A DNA stretch of 56,520 nucleotides from UBA2330 sp035443185 (GTDB taxonomy: Bacteria > Bacteroidota > Ignavibacteria > Tepidaquicellales > Tepidaquicellaceae), in the NCBI GenBank assembly GCA_035443185.1, contig DAORRV010000012.1, forward strand, positions 1 through 56,520. Direction: 5' to 3'. Under the pieces are notes generated by a model. The model was not told the DNA's origin. It was given only the letters and a program-made list of their open reading frames with translations, and did no database searches. The position numbers and the translations under genes are program-made. Of the stretch, positions 36,882 through 45,502 are shown piece by piece; the stretch's first letter is position 1; the number at the start of each line of letters is the position of its first letter.

Positions 36882-38372
36882 ATGAAAACTATTTTATATT
36901 TTACCTTCATATTAATTTCTACAATGTCTTTTACAAATCAACGAGGAATTATTTTATATACTGATGCAACAACAACAAACCTTCCAATACAAGCTGTAAC
37001 AGGTCCGACAATGGATGCAGCAGCAGGAGATCTTGATAATGACGGTGACCCGGACATAGTGCTTGCAAGAGAATTTGCCCCGAATAAGATACTTATCAAT
37101 AACGGCAACGGACAGTTTACAGATGGTACATTAGGAAACCTACCACAGTTCAATTACGACAGTGAAGATATTGGAATTGCAGATTTTAACAGAGACGGAT
37201 TTAATGATATTGTATTTGCAAGTGAGGATAATGCAATACATGAATTATATTTCAATAACGGTAATGGAAGTTTTAGTAATTTAAATAACAGACTTCCTGG
37301 TAGCACTGCAAATGCTGTACTGGCAGAGGATATTAACAATGATTCACTTCCAGATATAATATTAGGAAATGCAGGTCAGGATTTAATATTGATAAATAAC
37401 GGTGATTCTATTTTTACAAATGAAACTTCGCTGAGACTTCCTGCTGAATCCAATGTAAATCAGGATCTGAAACTTGCAGACATAGACGGTGACGGAGATA
37501 AAGATCTAATAGCAGGAAATGAAGACGGAAACAAAATATATATAAATAACGGCAGCGGAGTATTTACAGATGATACAGAGCAGAGACTTCCGCCATCATT
37601 GACTGAAGAGACAAGGAAAGTCACTTTGGGAGATGTAGACGGAGATCAGGATCTTGACATTTTTTTTGCAAATGTTGCATTCATATCCGGCAGGACAAGA
37701 CAGGACAGGCTTTTATTGAATAACGGAAGCGGTTTTTTTACAGATATAACATCAACCAATTTACCGGTTGATAATGAACAGACAACAGAAGGAATATTTA
37801 TAGATATTGATTATGATAATGATCCGGATCTGATAACCTCAAATATTTTTTTTAACAGGCCGATGAAAATATTTGAAAATAACGGCAGCGGAATTTTTAC
37901 TGAAGTTACAGATATAGTGCTCCCTCAAAATACAGTTGCAGAAGGAATTGGTGTGCTTGGAACTGATCTGAATAATGACGGACTAATGGATTTGTATTTG
38001 CAAAACAGACGGACGACACAGCAGACTACAGAGACGGATAGATTGTTAATTAGAAATGATACAGGAGCAGTGCAAATTTTTAACGTCGAGAATGAAATTC
38101 CTGTAAGAATTAAACTACATCAGAATTTTCCAAATCCGTTTAATCCTGAGACGGTAATTAGATATGAGTTAAATGAGTCTGTTTATACAGAGATTAAAAT
38201 ATATGATATCCAGGGGAAGATTAAAGGAATTTTGGTCAGTGAAAAGCAGGGATCGGGTGAGTATAGTGTTAAGTTTGATGGTAGCGGTTTAGCTGGTGGA
38301 GTATATTATTACAGGTTGACAGTGAATGGTGGAGAAGTGGTGATGACAAAGAAGTTGGTGTTATTGAAATGA
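36882..38372 (+). CDS. Secreted FG-GAP/VCBS-repeat protein with type IX sorting domain
   Basis: This 496-residue protein has a signal peptide (1-19) and about six FG-GAP/VCBS repeats (residues 35-390). Repeats show DLDNDGDPDIV, DFNRDGFNDIVFA, DINNDSLPDIILG, DIDGDGDKDLIAG, DVDGDQDLDIFFA and DLNNDGLMDLYL, each followed by 'NNGNGxF' or 'NNGSGxF' strands. The Asp-rich loops are likely Ca2+ sites, and the fold is an integrin-like beta-propeller. Residues of about 414-496 form the type IX sorting domain (FPNPFNPETVIRYEL ... GVYYYRLTVNGG ... KLVLLK). It is probably surface displayed. Its stop is 4 bp before the first AACCGTT palindrome. Confidence 0.9.
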   Translation: MKTILYFTFILISTMSFTNQRGIILYTDATTTNLPIQAVTGPTMDAAAGDLDNDGDPDIVLAREFAPNKILINNGNGQFTDGTLGNLPQFNYDSEDIGIADFNRDGFNDIVFASEDNAIHELYFNNGNGSFSNLNNRLPGSTANAVLAEDINNDSLPDIILGNAGQDLILINNGDSIFTNETSLRLPAESNVNQDLKLADIDGDGDKDLIAGNEDGNKIYINNGSGVFTDDTEQRLPPSLTEETRKVTLGDVDGDQDLDIFFANVAFISGRTRQDRLLLNNGSGFFTDITSTNLPVDNEQTTEGIFIDIDYDNDPDLITSNIFFNRPMKIFENNGSGIFTEVTDIVLPQNTVAEGIGVLGTDLNNDGLMDLYLQNRRTTQQTTETDRLLIRNDTGAVQIFNVENEIPVRIKLHQNFPNPFNPETVIRYELNESVYTEIKIYDIQGKIKGILVSEKQGSGEYSVKFDGSGLAGGVYYYRLTVNGGEVVMTKKLVLLK

Positions 38373-38376
38373 GGAT

Positions 38377-38392
38377 AACCGTTTTAACGGTT
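38377..38392. repeat. AACCGTT/AACGGTT palindrome, copy 1
   Basis: AACCGTTTTAACGGTT begins 4 bp after the FG-GAP stop. It can form a tight hairpin followed by TATTTTAG. It may end the upstream message or belong to a dispersed repeat family found again at 38.5, 38.6, 38.7, 49.5-49.7 and 56.5 kb. Confidence 0.8.
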
Positions 38393-38496
38393 TATTTTAG
38401 TTAACACTGAAATTTGTAGATGAAGTTTGATATTTTTTTTATAAAACTCCGGAATTAAAATTAGCAGTAAGATGAATTTAGATACTGAACTGGTCG

Positions 38497-38524
38497 GACA
38501 TAAACCGTTTAAACGGTTTATGTC
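38497..38524. repeat. 28-bp perfect palindrome with AAACCGTTTAAACGGTTT core (copy 2)
   Basis: Every base from 38497 to 38524 is mirrored by its complement around the centre between 38510 and 38511. The core 38502-38519 carries the shared AACCGTT/AACGGTT arms, and GACAT/ATGTC flanks extend it. The segment between this and copy 1 (38393-38496) shows nothing else I recognise. Confidence 0.85.
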
Positions 38525-38605
38525 AATATTAGACTCTTTAGTATTCACGATTCTCTTGCTTTAACAAATTTCCGCATTAATATAAAACCCGATACTCAAC
38601 TATGC

Positions 38606-38722
38606 TTCTATACCGACTTACCACAAACCGTTAAAACGGTTGATCCAATACCACTATCACCACAACCTCATCTATAATTCTATACCGACTCATCATAAAC
38701 CGTTAAAACGGTTGGTTGATCC
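38606..38722. repeat. Two direct copies, 72-bp period, each with an AACCGTTAAAACGGTT palindrome (copies 3 and 4)
   Basis: TTCTATACCGACT occurs at 38606-38618 and 38678-38690. The palindrome AACCGTTAAAACGGTT follows at 38626-38641 and 38698-38713, and then TTGATCC. Copy 4 has an extra four bases (GGTT) before GATCC. The array sits in the 371-bp convergent gap between the FG-GAP and DinB genes. Confidence 0.8.
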
Positions 38723-38743
38723 CAATCCACAAATCAACTAACT

Positions 38744-39265
38744 TCAATCCGCCAACAAAAAATACCTTTCCCTTATCACCTTATAATGATGAAATGTATG
38801 TCCGGCGATTGTAAATCCTATTGCTGCTACCGATGCTTCCTTTCCCGAACAATTTCCCGTACTCAAAAGCATTTCCTCCGTAAATCCCTGAAACAATGTT
38901 AGAGCAGAATTTCTTATACTCTCAAATTCAGTAAGTATCTCATTCAAACTTCTTCTGTTTGAATTAGAAATCTCAGCATATAAATTTTCATCAAAAGATG
39001 GTAGAGGAGTTTCATCTTTTCGTGCAAAACTCAAAGCCCTGTAAAGAAATACTCTCTCGGTGTCAGCCAAATGCTGTAAGATCTGTTTGATCGTCCATTT
39101 ATTCTCAGCATAGGTATTTCCGCCGATCTTTTCTAAAGTCGGCAGATCTTTAACAAACATCTCCGGACCATATTTCACCAAAGCAGATATCAGATCTATA
39201 TCTTCGACTTCCTTTATATAATCTCCAAAATAAACAGGCAAACTTGCTAATTCAGATCGTTTCAT
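38744..39265 (-). CDS. DinB-superfamily protein
   Basis: This 173-residue protein belongs to the DinB/YfiT four-helix metal-binding superfamily. Residues 52-79 (NKWTIKQILQHLADTERVF) hold the first His ligand, and the C-terminal GHTFHHYKVIRERYF (about 153-168) holds the HxxxH-like pair, giving a three-His metal site. Family members are thiol-dependent S-transferases or DNA-damage-induced proteins; the substrate is unknown. The gene is isolated: a repeat array lies downstream and a 195-bp gap separates it from the divergent aldehyde dehydrogenase. Confidence 0.9.
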   Translation of the reverse strand: MKRSELASLPVYFGDYIKEVEDIDLISALVKYGPEMFVKDLPTLEKIGGNTYAENKWTIKQILQHLADTERVFLYRALSFARKDETPLPSFDENLYAEISNSNRRSLNEILTEFESIRNSALTLFQGFTEEMLLSTGNCSGKEASVAAIGFTIAGHTFHHYKVIRERYFLLAD

Positions 39266-39440
39266 ATTTTAAATTTATTTTTTGAAAAATTAAAATATTG
39301 AATTATGATCGTAATTCAAATTGTATTTTGTAAGTATTTTTAAAAGATCTTCAGATTATAATAAATAGATTTTTATGAAAGTATTTAAAAATCAATTTCT
39401 ATAAAACATCTTATTAGTTAAATTGACTGATTATAAAACA

Positions 39441-39449
39441 AAAGGAGAT
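39441..39449 (+). promoter_or_regulatory. Shine-Dalgarno site of the aldehyde dehydrogenase gene
   Basis: AAAGGAGAT ends 11 bases before the ATG at 39461. It is one of the few clear sites in the window and supports that start. Confidence 0.6.
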
Positions 39450-39460
39450 AATTTAATAAA

Positions 39461-40975
39461 ATGGCAGAAATATTTAAAAATCTTATTAACGGCGAATGGA
39501 AAAATTCTTCCGGCAGTGAAACATTTGAAAACAGAAATCCGGCGAAATGGAATGAAGACCTGATCGGTATTTTCCCTTCTTCAAATAAAGATGACGTAAA
39601 CGAAGCTGTATCAGCAGCTAAAGCAGCTTTTGATAAATGGCGTCTAGTACCTGCTCCTAAAAGAGGTGACATCCTAAAAGTAGTAGGAGATAAAATGTCT
39701 GAAAGAAAAGATGAGATCGCATTTGAAATGACAAGAGAAATGGGTAAGGTATTTGCTGAAACTAAAGGTGACGTTCAGGAAGGAATTGATACAGCTTATT
39801 ATGCAGCATCAGAAGGAAGAAGACTATTTGGATTAAATGCGCCGAGTGAACTCCAGAATAAAATGAACCTCAGTTTCAGAGTTCCTATCGGTGTCGGAGG
39901 ATTTATTACACCGTGGAATTTCCCGATGGCTATTCCTACATGGAAAATGTTTCCCGCTCTAGTCTGTGGAAATACATGTGTCTTTAAACCGGCTGAACTC
40001 ACTCCAAAAACTGCTGCGACTTTGATCGAAATTATTGAATCTTCCATTAAAGAAGTTCTTGGAAAAGATTATATCCCAGGTGTAGTAAACATTGTTCATG
40101 GAAAAGGAAGTATAGTCGGAGAAGCAATTATATCACATAATGATATAGATCTGATATCATTTACCGGATCTACAAAAGTTGGTAAAAGAATTAATGAAGT
40201 TGCAGGCGGTGATCTTAAAAGAGTTTCACTTGAACTTGGCGGAAAGAATGCTCAGATAGTTATGAATGATGCTGATCTCGAACTCGCTCTGGAAGCAGTC
40301 TTATGGGGAGCTTTCGGAACTACAGGACAAAGATGTACAGCAACTTCAAGACTTATTCTTCATAAAGATATTCATGATGAATTTTTGAAAATGCTCTCTG
40401 AAAAAGCTAAGACTTTAAAACTCGGCTATGGTAATGATCCGGACAATCAGATAGGTCCATGTATCAGTGAATCTCAGCGTGATTCTGTTCACTCTTATGT
40501 AAAGATCGGTCTCGAAGAGGATAAAGCAACTCTTCTCTGTGGCGGTGAATTTGCAACTGAAGATGAACTTGCAGACGGCTGGTTCTATAAACCAACTATC
40601 TTCACAGATGTAAAACCCGGTATGAGAATCGAACAGGAAGAAATATTCGGTCCGGTATTGTCAGTGATAAAATGTAATGATCTTGAAGATGCGATCAATA
40701 TTCTTAATGATACAAAATACGGATTGTCTTCAAGTATCTTCACAAAAAATATTAACGATGCATTTAAAGCAATAAGAGATATCAAAGCCGGTATCACTTA
40801 TGTAAACGGTGCAACGATCGGTGCAGAAGCTCACATGCCGTTCGGAGGTGTGAAGCAAACCGGTAACGGACATCGTGAAGGTGGCTGGACTGTGTATGAT
40901 TTTTATACAGAATGGAAAGCTGTCTACATCGACTATTCAGGAAAACTTCAGAGAGCACAGATAGATAATTATTAA
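39461..40975 (+). CDS. Aldehyde dehydrogenase family protein
   Basis: This 504-residue NAD(P)-dependent enzyme oxidises an aldehyde to a carboxylic acid. The pattern is complete: VGGFITPWNFPMAIPTWK (about 146-163), FKPAELTP, FTGSTKVGKRI, the catalytic Glu in LELGGKNAQIV, and the catalytic Cys in FGTTGQRCTATS (about 294). EEIFGPVLSVI and a C-terminal PFGGVKQTGNGHREGG follow. The length fits the class that includes semialdehyde and betaine aldehyde dehydrogenases. Which substrate it uses cannot be told from the sequence. It stands alone, with a good Shine-Dalgarno site and a strong terminator, so it is probably a single-gene transcript. Confidence 0.94.
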   Translation: MAEIFKNLINGEWKNSSGSETFENRNPAKWNEDLIGIFPSSNKDDVNEAVSAAKAAFDKWRLVPAPKRGDILKVVGDKMSERKDEIAFEMTREMGKVFAETKGDVQEGIDTAYYAASEGRRLFGLNAPSELQNKMNLSFRVPIGVGGFITPWNFPMAIPTWKMFPALVCGNTCVFKPAELTPKTAATLIEIIESSIKEVLGKDYIPGVVNIVHGKGSIVGEAIISHNDIDLISFTGSTKVGKRINEVAGGDLKRVSLELGGKNAQIVMNDADLELALEAVLWGAFGTTGQRCTATSRLILHKDIHDEFLKMLSEKAKTLKLGYGNDPDNQIGPCISESQRDSVHSYVKIGLEEDKATLLCGGEFATEDELADGWFYKPTIFTDVKPGMRIEQEEIFGPVLSVIKCNDLEDAINILNDTKYGLSSSIFTKNINDAFKAIRDIKAGITYVNGATIGAEAHMPFGGVKQTGNGHREGGWTVYDFYTEWKAVYIDYSGKLQRAQIDNY

Positions 40976-40995
40976 AATATATTTTTTCTTTTTAC

Positions 40996-41036
40996 AAATC
41001 TCTGATCCAATTTTTTTTTCGGGTCAGAGATTTTTT
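40996..41036 (+). terminator. Intrinsic terminator of the aldehyde dehydrogenase gene
   Basis: AAATCTCTGATCC (40996-41008) pairs with GGGTCAGAGATTT (41021-41033) over 13 positions with one U-G wobble, followed by six T. The loop is 12 bases. Confidence 0.9.
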
Positions 41037-41062
41037 ATTACTATATTCCAAAGGGAAAAACA

Positions 41063-41120
41063 ATTGAGAATTAAAAATTAAGAATTCTCAAATACATTGT
41101 ACATTACAAATTAAAAACTG
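41063..41120. repeat. AT-rich AATTAAAAATTAAGAATT-type repeat next to the assembly gap
   Basis: GAGAATTAAAAATTAAGAATTC and then ACATTGTACATTACAAATT resemble the words at 10449, 13890, 16900 and 16970. They lie about 30 bp before the run of N, where a repeat could have broken the assembly. Confidence 0.4.
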
Positions 41121-41146
41121 ATAATTATTTACACGTGCTTTTCGGA

Positions 41147-41246
41147 NNNNNNNNNNNNNNNNNNNNNNNNNNNNNNNNNNNNNNNNNNNNNNNNNNNNNN
41201 NNNNNNNNNNNNNNNNNNNNNNNNNNNNNNNNNNNNNNNNNNNNNN
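41147..41246. other. Assembly gap of exactly 100 N
   Basis: A fixed-length run of N indicates a scaffold join of unknown true size. Anything between the aldehyde dehydrogenase terminator and the OB-fold lipoprotein gene could be missing here. The bases on either side (41121-41146 and 41247-41392) show no gene. Confidence 0.98.
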
Positions 41247-41392
41247 AAAACAGAAATGTTAGTCTATCCCAAATCCAAATTCAATCTTTATTTTAATTTC
41301 CCGATATAGTATATTTATTACGGCAAAAATTTTGACTGCTTATAATGATCTTTTGATTAGCTTAAATTTGATGATGTTTAATTATTATAAAT

Positions 41393-41920
41393 ATGGAAAA
41401 TATGAAAAGACTAAAAATCTATTGTAGTGCTCTAAATAATTTATTTAAATTCACATTAATTGTATGTCTGATTATTATAAGTGGTTGTAGTGATGAAAAT
41501 AAAAATGACAAACAAAATGATAAAGTTGAAATAAAAAATTTTTCTGATGAAAGTAGTAGTACTGCTGAAAATGAAATTGAGGATGAAGAATTCGGTGAAG
41601 ATACTGAAAGTGATATTTCCGGTAATTCAGAATCAACAGTCACTGCCGAAAAAGTAAAAGATCACTTAGGAGAAATAATAACTGTTAAAGGAATTGTCTC
41701 CGATGTTCACATTTCAGAAAAAGTAGCTTACCTGAATTTTGGTAATAAATTTCCAAAGAATGATTTTTCAGGTGTTGTATTTTCAGGTAAGTTCAGTGAA
41801 TTCGATGATCTCGAAAGTTTTAAGGATAAGCTTGTGGAAATTACCGGAAGCGTATCGGTATTCAGAAATAAACCCCAGATAATTTTAAATTCATCAGATC
41901 AGATAAAAATAATAAAATAA
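41393..41920 (+). CDS. OB-fold domain lipoprotein
   Basis: This 175-residue protein has a lipoprotein signal with lipobox ISGC (Cys32), then a low-complexity acidic linker (about 35-82, rich in Asp, Glu and Ser). An OB-fold domain follows from about residue 85: VTAEKVKDHLGEIITVKGIVSDVHISEKVAYLNFGNKFPKNDFSGVVF, given here only in outline. The 'YLNFGxxFPxxDFSGVVF' pattern is typical of OB domains also seen beside thermonuclease domains. It may bind nucleic acid or sugar at the envelope, which is inference. It ends 3 bp before era, so the two are likely cotranscribed. An alternative start is Met at 41402. Confidence 0.8.
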   Translation: MENMKRLKIYCSALNNLFKFTLIVCLIIISGCSDENKNDKQNDKVEIKNFSDESSSTAENEIEDEEFGEDTESDISGNSESTVTAEKVKDHLGEIITVKGIVSDVHISEKVAYLNFGNKFPKNDFSGVVFSGKFSEFDDLESFKDKLVEITGSVSVFRNKPQIILNSSDQIKIIK

Positions 41921-41923
41921 ATT

Positions 41924-42820
41924 TTGGTAAAAAAATCAGGCTTTGTTACAATATTCGGTGCACCAAATGCAGGGAAATCAACGTTACTTAATGCACTGCT
42001 TAAATTTAATCTATCCATTGTAAACAAAAAAGTTCAGACTACACGCGATAGAATTCTTGGAATACTGACTGAAGAAGATTATCAGATCATTTTCATTGAT
42101 ACTCCCGGTACACTCGAGCCGAAATATGAACTTCAGAAATTTATGTTAAGAGAGATCAAAACTTCACTCGATGAAGCAGACGTAATTATACATATCGTAG
42201 ATGCTGCAAAATTAAATTTAGAAAGATTAAAAAAAACTGATGAAGAGTTTATTGAAATTCTGAAAGATAAAAAAAGAATTATAGTATTGAATAAAATCGA
42301 TCTGATGGATAAAGGAAAACTCCTGCCAATGATCGAGACCATTTCAAAAAATTTTGGATATGATGATGTAGTGCCAATATCCGCATTGAATGATGATAAT
42401 CTCGATTCATTGAAAAAAGTAATACTTGAATATCTTCCTGAGAGTGAATTTTATTTCGGAAAAGAGACACTTACAAATAAATCAGAGAAATTTTTTGTAT
42501 CAGAGATCATTCGTGAAAAAATTCTCAGGTATTATCATGAAGAAATTCCCTACAGCATACTTGTCAATGTAACCGAATTCAAAGAAAGATCCGAAGATCT
42601 TGTTTATATAAACGCCGATATCGTAGTCGAAAGGGAGACTCAGAAGATCATTATTATTGGAAAAGGCGGCAGCGGTTTGAAAAATCTCGGAAATAAATCA
42701 AGACAAGAGATTGAGAAATTTCTCGGCAGGAAAGTTTATCTGGAACTGTTTGTAAAAGTCAGAAAAGACTGGCGAAACAATAAACGTTTCATTAATGACA
42801 ATCTTTCCGGTGACGTGTAA
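41924..42820 (+). CDS. era: GTPase Era
   Basis: This 298-residue protein has the full Era layout. The G1 motif GAPNAGKST lies at 12-20 (Ala for the usual Val), TTRD (G2) at about 39-42, G3 DTPG at 59-62 and G4 NKID at about 126-129. The C-terminal KH domain contains IIGKGGSGLKNLG and YLELFVKVRKDWRNN. Era binds 16S rRNA near its 3' end and aids 30S maturation. The start is TTG, 3 bp after the preceding stop; the sequence from the second residue (VKKSGFVTIFG) matches known Era starts. A hairpin with T-run follows directly. Confidence 0.96.
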   Translation: MVKKSGFVTIFGAPNAGKSTLLNALLKFNLSIVNKKVQTTRDRILGILTEEDYQIIFIDTPGTLEPKYELQKFMLREIKTSLDEADVIIHIVDAAKLNLERLKKTDEEFIEILKDKKRIIVLNKIDLMDKGKLLPMIETISKNFGYDDVVPISALNDDNLDSLKKVILEYLPESEFYFGKETLTNKSEKFFVSEIIREKILRYYHEEIPYSILVNVTEFKERSEDLVYINADIVVERETQKIIIIGKGGSGLKNLGNKSRQEIEKFLGRKVYLELFVKVRKDWRNNKRFINDNLSGDV

Positions 42821-42843
42821 AGTTAAATTAGCTTTATTTTTTT
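42818..42843 (+). terminator. Probable intrinsic terminator overlapping the era stop codon
   Basis: A stem from the era stop codon (TAAAGTTA, 42818-42825) pairs with TAGCTTTA up to 42836, with one wobble and a 3-base loop, followed by seven T (42837-42843). The run of T falls in the end of the convergent methyltransferase gene. The stem is AT-rich, so confidence is moderate. Confidence 0.5.
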
Positions 42844-43640
42844 AAGGCAGTTACTGAAAACATCAATGGAAAACAAACATCAATTCCTTTAACTCTGTAC
42901 CTGCCCTGTTCATATTCTACTGCTTTATTAAAACAATCATAAACCGAATAATCATATTCCTCAAAAGAATTTATTTCCAAGCCGCTTTTTATCAGATTAT
43001 TTATTACGTCACTTAAGCTGTGATTCCACATTACGTAATCGCTTTTTATGGGAGCGTTTCTGTCTGCATAGCTGCCTTCGCTTGTTTCTTTTACTTCACC
43101 TCTATTAAAATAATCATATTTAAAATAATTAAAATCATCATCAAACATCCAGAGCATCTGATGAAATTCTACCATTACAAATTTACCGCCCGGTTTCAGA
43201 AAATGTGAAATTATTTCCGACCATTTTTTAAGATCTGGAAGCCAGCCAATGACTCCATAACTGGTAAATACAACATCAAATTTTTTATCTAAATTATTTT
43301 TCAGATCATATAAATCAGAACAGATAAATTCAGTGCTTTCATCAGTCTTAGTTTTCACTACCAGCTCCTTTGCTTTATTGATCGCATTATCTGAAAAATC
43401 TATTCCGGTTACAACAGCTCCTGCTCTTGCAAGTGAGATTGTGTCTTGGCCGAAATGACATTGCAAATGTAAAATACTTTTCCCCTTAATATCTCCTAAC
43501 ATTTCAATTTCAATATGCTTCAGAGAATTCTTACCATTTATAAAATTTTCATTGTCATAAAATTCCGATGTAATATGCACATCAGTATTTTTATTCCAGG
43601 CATTTTTATTAGTTTCAAAAAATTTATATACTTCATCCAT
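42834..43640 (-). CDS. Class I SAM-dependent methyltransferase
   Basis: This 268-residue protein has a Rossmann-type methyltransferase domain. Motif I appears as ILHLQCHFGQDTISLARAGA at about 56-75, followed by the acidic end of strand 2 (VTGIDFSDNAI). The first Gly-rich loop is HFGQD rather than the usual GxGxG, a form seen in the 'CHFGQDT' methyltransferases of many bacteria. The acceptor is unknown. It lies 48 bp downstream of the PhoX-like gene on the same strand, probably in one transcript, and it overlaps the era terminator region at its 3' end. Confidence 0.9.
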   Translation of the reverse strand: MDEVYKFFETNKNAWNKNTDVHITSEFYDNENFINGKNSLKHIEIEMLGDIKGKSILHLQCHFGQDTISLARAGAVVTGIDFSDNAINKAKELVVKTKTDESTEFICSDLYDLKNNLDKKFDVVFTSYGVIGWLPDLKKWSEIISHFLKPGGKFVMVEFHQMLWMFDDDFNYFKYDYFNRGEVKETSEGSYADRNAPIKSDYVMWNHSLSDVINNLIKSGLEINSFEEYDYSVYDCFNKAVEYEQGRYRVKGIDVCFPLMFSVTALKK

Positions 43641-43688
43641 TTAAATATCAATAAGTTAAAAAAAGTATAATCAATATAATTAAATAAC

Positions 43689-45371
43689 TCAATTTTTAAA
43701 ACCTGTAATTGCAACAACTGCAGGTCTTGGAATATCATCTCCATACTCTGGCCAGCGGCTTGTCGGCTGATCATAATATAAACTTCCTTCTCCCGGATGC
43801 TGAATAGAAAGAAACATTGTTGATCCATCAGGTGTGAATGTCCCCCCGCACATTTCACAATCAACAGGACCTGTAGCGAATAAAAAAGCTTTTCCTTTAT
43901 CAATTCCTGAAACCGGTATCATAAAAAGTGAATTATTTTTGAATTCAGAATAAGGTTCCTTATTTATTTTACTTGTAGAAATATCACACAGCACCCATAG
44001 ATTTCCGTCATTATCGAAAGTAAGATTGTCAGGGCAAGAAAATCCTGTGTCTGCGCCACCTTTGGCAAAGACTTCCCATTCAAAATCCAGGCTCTCCGGA
44101 TCATTATCTTTTTCCATAATCCTTACTATACTTCCAAAATAATCTTCTTTCTTTGAATTGTTTGTAAATGAAATGAAAACAGATCTGTCCTTCGGATTTA
44201 TTTCAATATCTTCGGGTCTGTTGCATTCTGTCCCTCCGACTGTCTTTGCTGCTTTATCACAGTTTACAAGCACATCTGCCTGAGATTTGAAAATGCTTTT
44301 TAAATCGTCCCTTTTTTCAAAATCAAGAAGCTGCCATTTATTTTTTAAAAAATCAGCAACGTATAGATCTCCTTCATCTAAAATATCCATATTTGCAGAT
44401 CTCTTATCTGGGTTAAAATTATTTTTGCTTATAAATTTATATACACATTCATTTACTTTATCATCGCCCATATAAGCGACTGCTTTTCCTGAAGATGAAA
44501 TACCGACAGTAACATTTTCATGTCTGAATCTGCCGAGAGAAGTTCTCTTTTTCGGTACAGAATTAATATCAAAAGGATCGATTTCCACTACCCATCCGTA
44601 ATGCTCAATTATAAAATCCTTATCTGCATCATTCCATCTGTATTCCCAGATATTGTCCGATGCATAATGATCCTGAAAATTTTCTTCACCGCTGAGCATT
44701 GTTCCCCATGGAGTAATACCACCGCTGCAGTTTGCCAAAGTACCGGAAGCAAATTCTTTGAATTTCATTTCTTCAGATCCTGCAGTTTTACCTGAAAGTT
44801 TTATAATTGTCGTTCCGTTTATGCTTCTGTTGTATCTATTATCGTTTACGAATTTCCATTTTCCGTCAATTCGTTTAATGTGAAAAATATTTATACCCGT
44901 ACTTAATTTTTCTTTGTTTACTTCTTCTGATGTTTTAATCCTTCCGTTTCTGAAATCTTCATCTGAATAATTATTTATAAAAAGAGGTGATGGATATTCC
45001 TGATTTACTATTAGAAGTCCGTCCTCAGAATTATTCCCTCCAGAGAGAAAATCTATCGGTACATATCCGGAAAAGTCATTATTAAATCCATAAGGTACTC
45101 CGTCAGCAATTTCATCACCCCATTTTCTGATTATGGTATATTCAAATTCTTTGGGCAAAATTAGTTTGTCCTCTGAAGATGGAAAAATTGGAATAAACGG
45201 AACAGAGAAATCAGTTGTTAAACTATTAGCATTTTTACTTAAGAGATTTAAAAACCCCACAGGAAAAATGGAAGTCAAAGCTATCACCGCTGCTGATTTT
45301 CCGGAAGTCTTCAACATTTCTCTTCGGGAAAGTTTTTTGCTGATAAGTTTTTCTAAATTATTTTCTGCCAT
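43689..45371 (-). CDS. PhoX-like (DUF839) Tat-exported protein
   Basis: This 560-residue protein has a twin-arginine signal: SRREML at 15-20, followed by a hydrophobic stretch to about residue 50. The body is a six-bladed propeller-like PhoX/DUF839 domain with NCSGGITPWGTMLSGEENFQ, DPFDINSVPKKRTSLGRFRHENV, and GGTECNRPEDIEINP. PhoX enzymes are Ca2+/Fe3+-dependent alkaline phosphatases folded before export. The GEENF and RPEDI segments match metal-site surroundings, but I cannot confirm all ligands. The gene may help scavenge phosphate; no pho regulatory genes are nearby. It is followed by a methyltransferase gene (48 bp). Confidence 0.9.
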   Translation of the reverse strand: MAENNLEKLISKKLSRREMLKTSGKSAAVIALTSIFPVGFLNLLSKNANSLTTDFSVPFIPIFPSSEDKLILPKEFEYTIIRKWGDEIADGVPYGFNNDFSGYVPIDFLSGGNNSEDGLLIVNQEYPSPLFINNYSDEDFRNGRIKTSEEVNKEKLSTGINIFHIKRIDGKWKFVNDNRYNRSINGTTIIKLSGKTAGSEEMKFKEFASGTLANCSGGITPWGTMLSGEENFQDHYASDNIWEYRWNDADKDFIIEHYGWVVEIDPFDINSVPKKRTSLGRFRHENVTVGISSSGKAVAYMGDDKVNECVYKFISKNNFNPDKRSANMDILDEGDLYVADFLKNKWQLLDFEKRDDLKSIFKSQADVLVNCDKAAKTVGGTECNRPEDIEINPKDRSVFISFTNNSKKEDYFGSIVRIMEKDNDPESLDFEWEVFAKGGADTGFSCPDNLTFDNDGNLWVLCDISTSKINKEPYSEFKNNSLFMIPVSGIDKGKAFLFATGPVDCEMCGGTFTPDGSTMFLSIQHPGEGSLYYDQPTSRWPEYGDDIPRPAVVAITGFKN

Positions 45372-45502
45372 AATATGAATTCAAAATAATAATTTAATTT
45401 TAAAGAATCTCTTTCTAAATGTTACCAAAGTATTAAATTTCTCCTTTTTTTGCTTAGTTATTAAAATCAAATTAAATTATTTTTGCTAAAATTTTTATCA
45501 AA

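Noticed and set aside
41331..41370. Promoter pair TTTG (41331-41334) and TAAATTTG (41363-41370) before the OB-fold lipoprotein
   Set aside because: The -7 word is a perfect match but the spacing of 28 bp is much longer than usual, so I did not list it as a feature.
42834..43640. Frameshift or damaged methyltransferase because motif I lacks GxGxG
   Set aside because: The CHFGQDT variant is a regular form of this methyltransferase family and the frame is intact.
45449..45485. Promoter pair TTTG and TATTTTTG before the GT4 gene
   Set aside because: The words match the Bacteroidota type, but the 25-bp spacer is too long to support a call in such AT-rich DNA.
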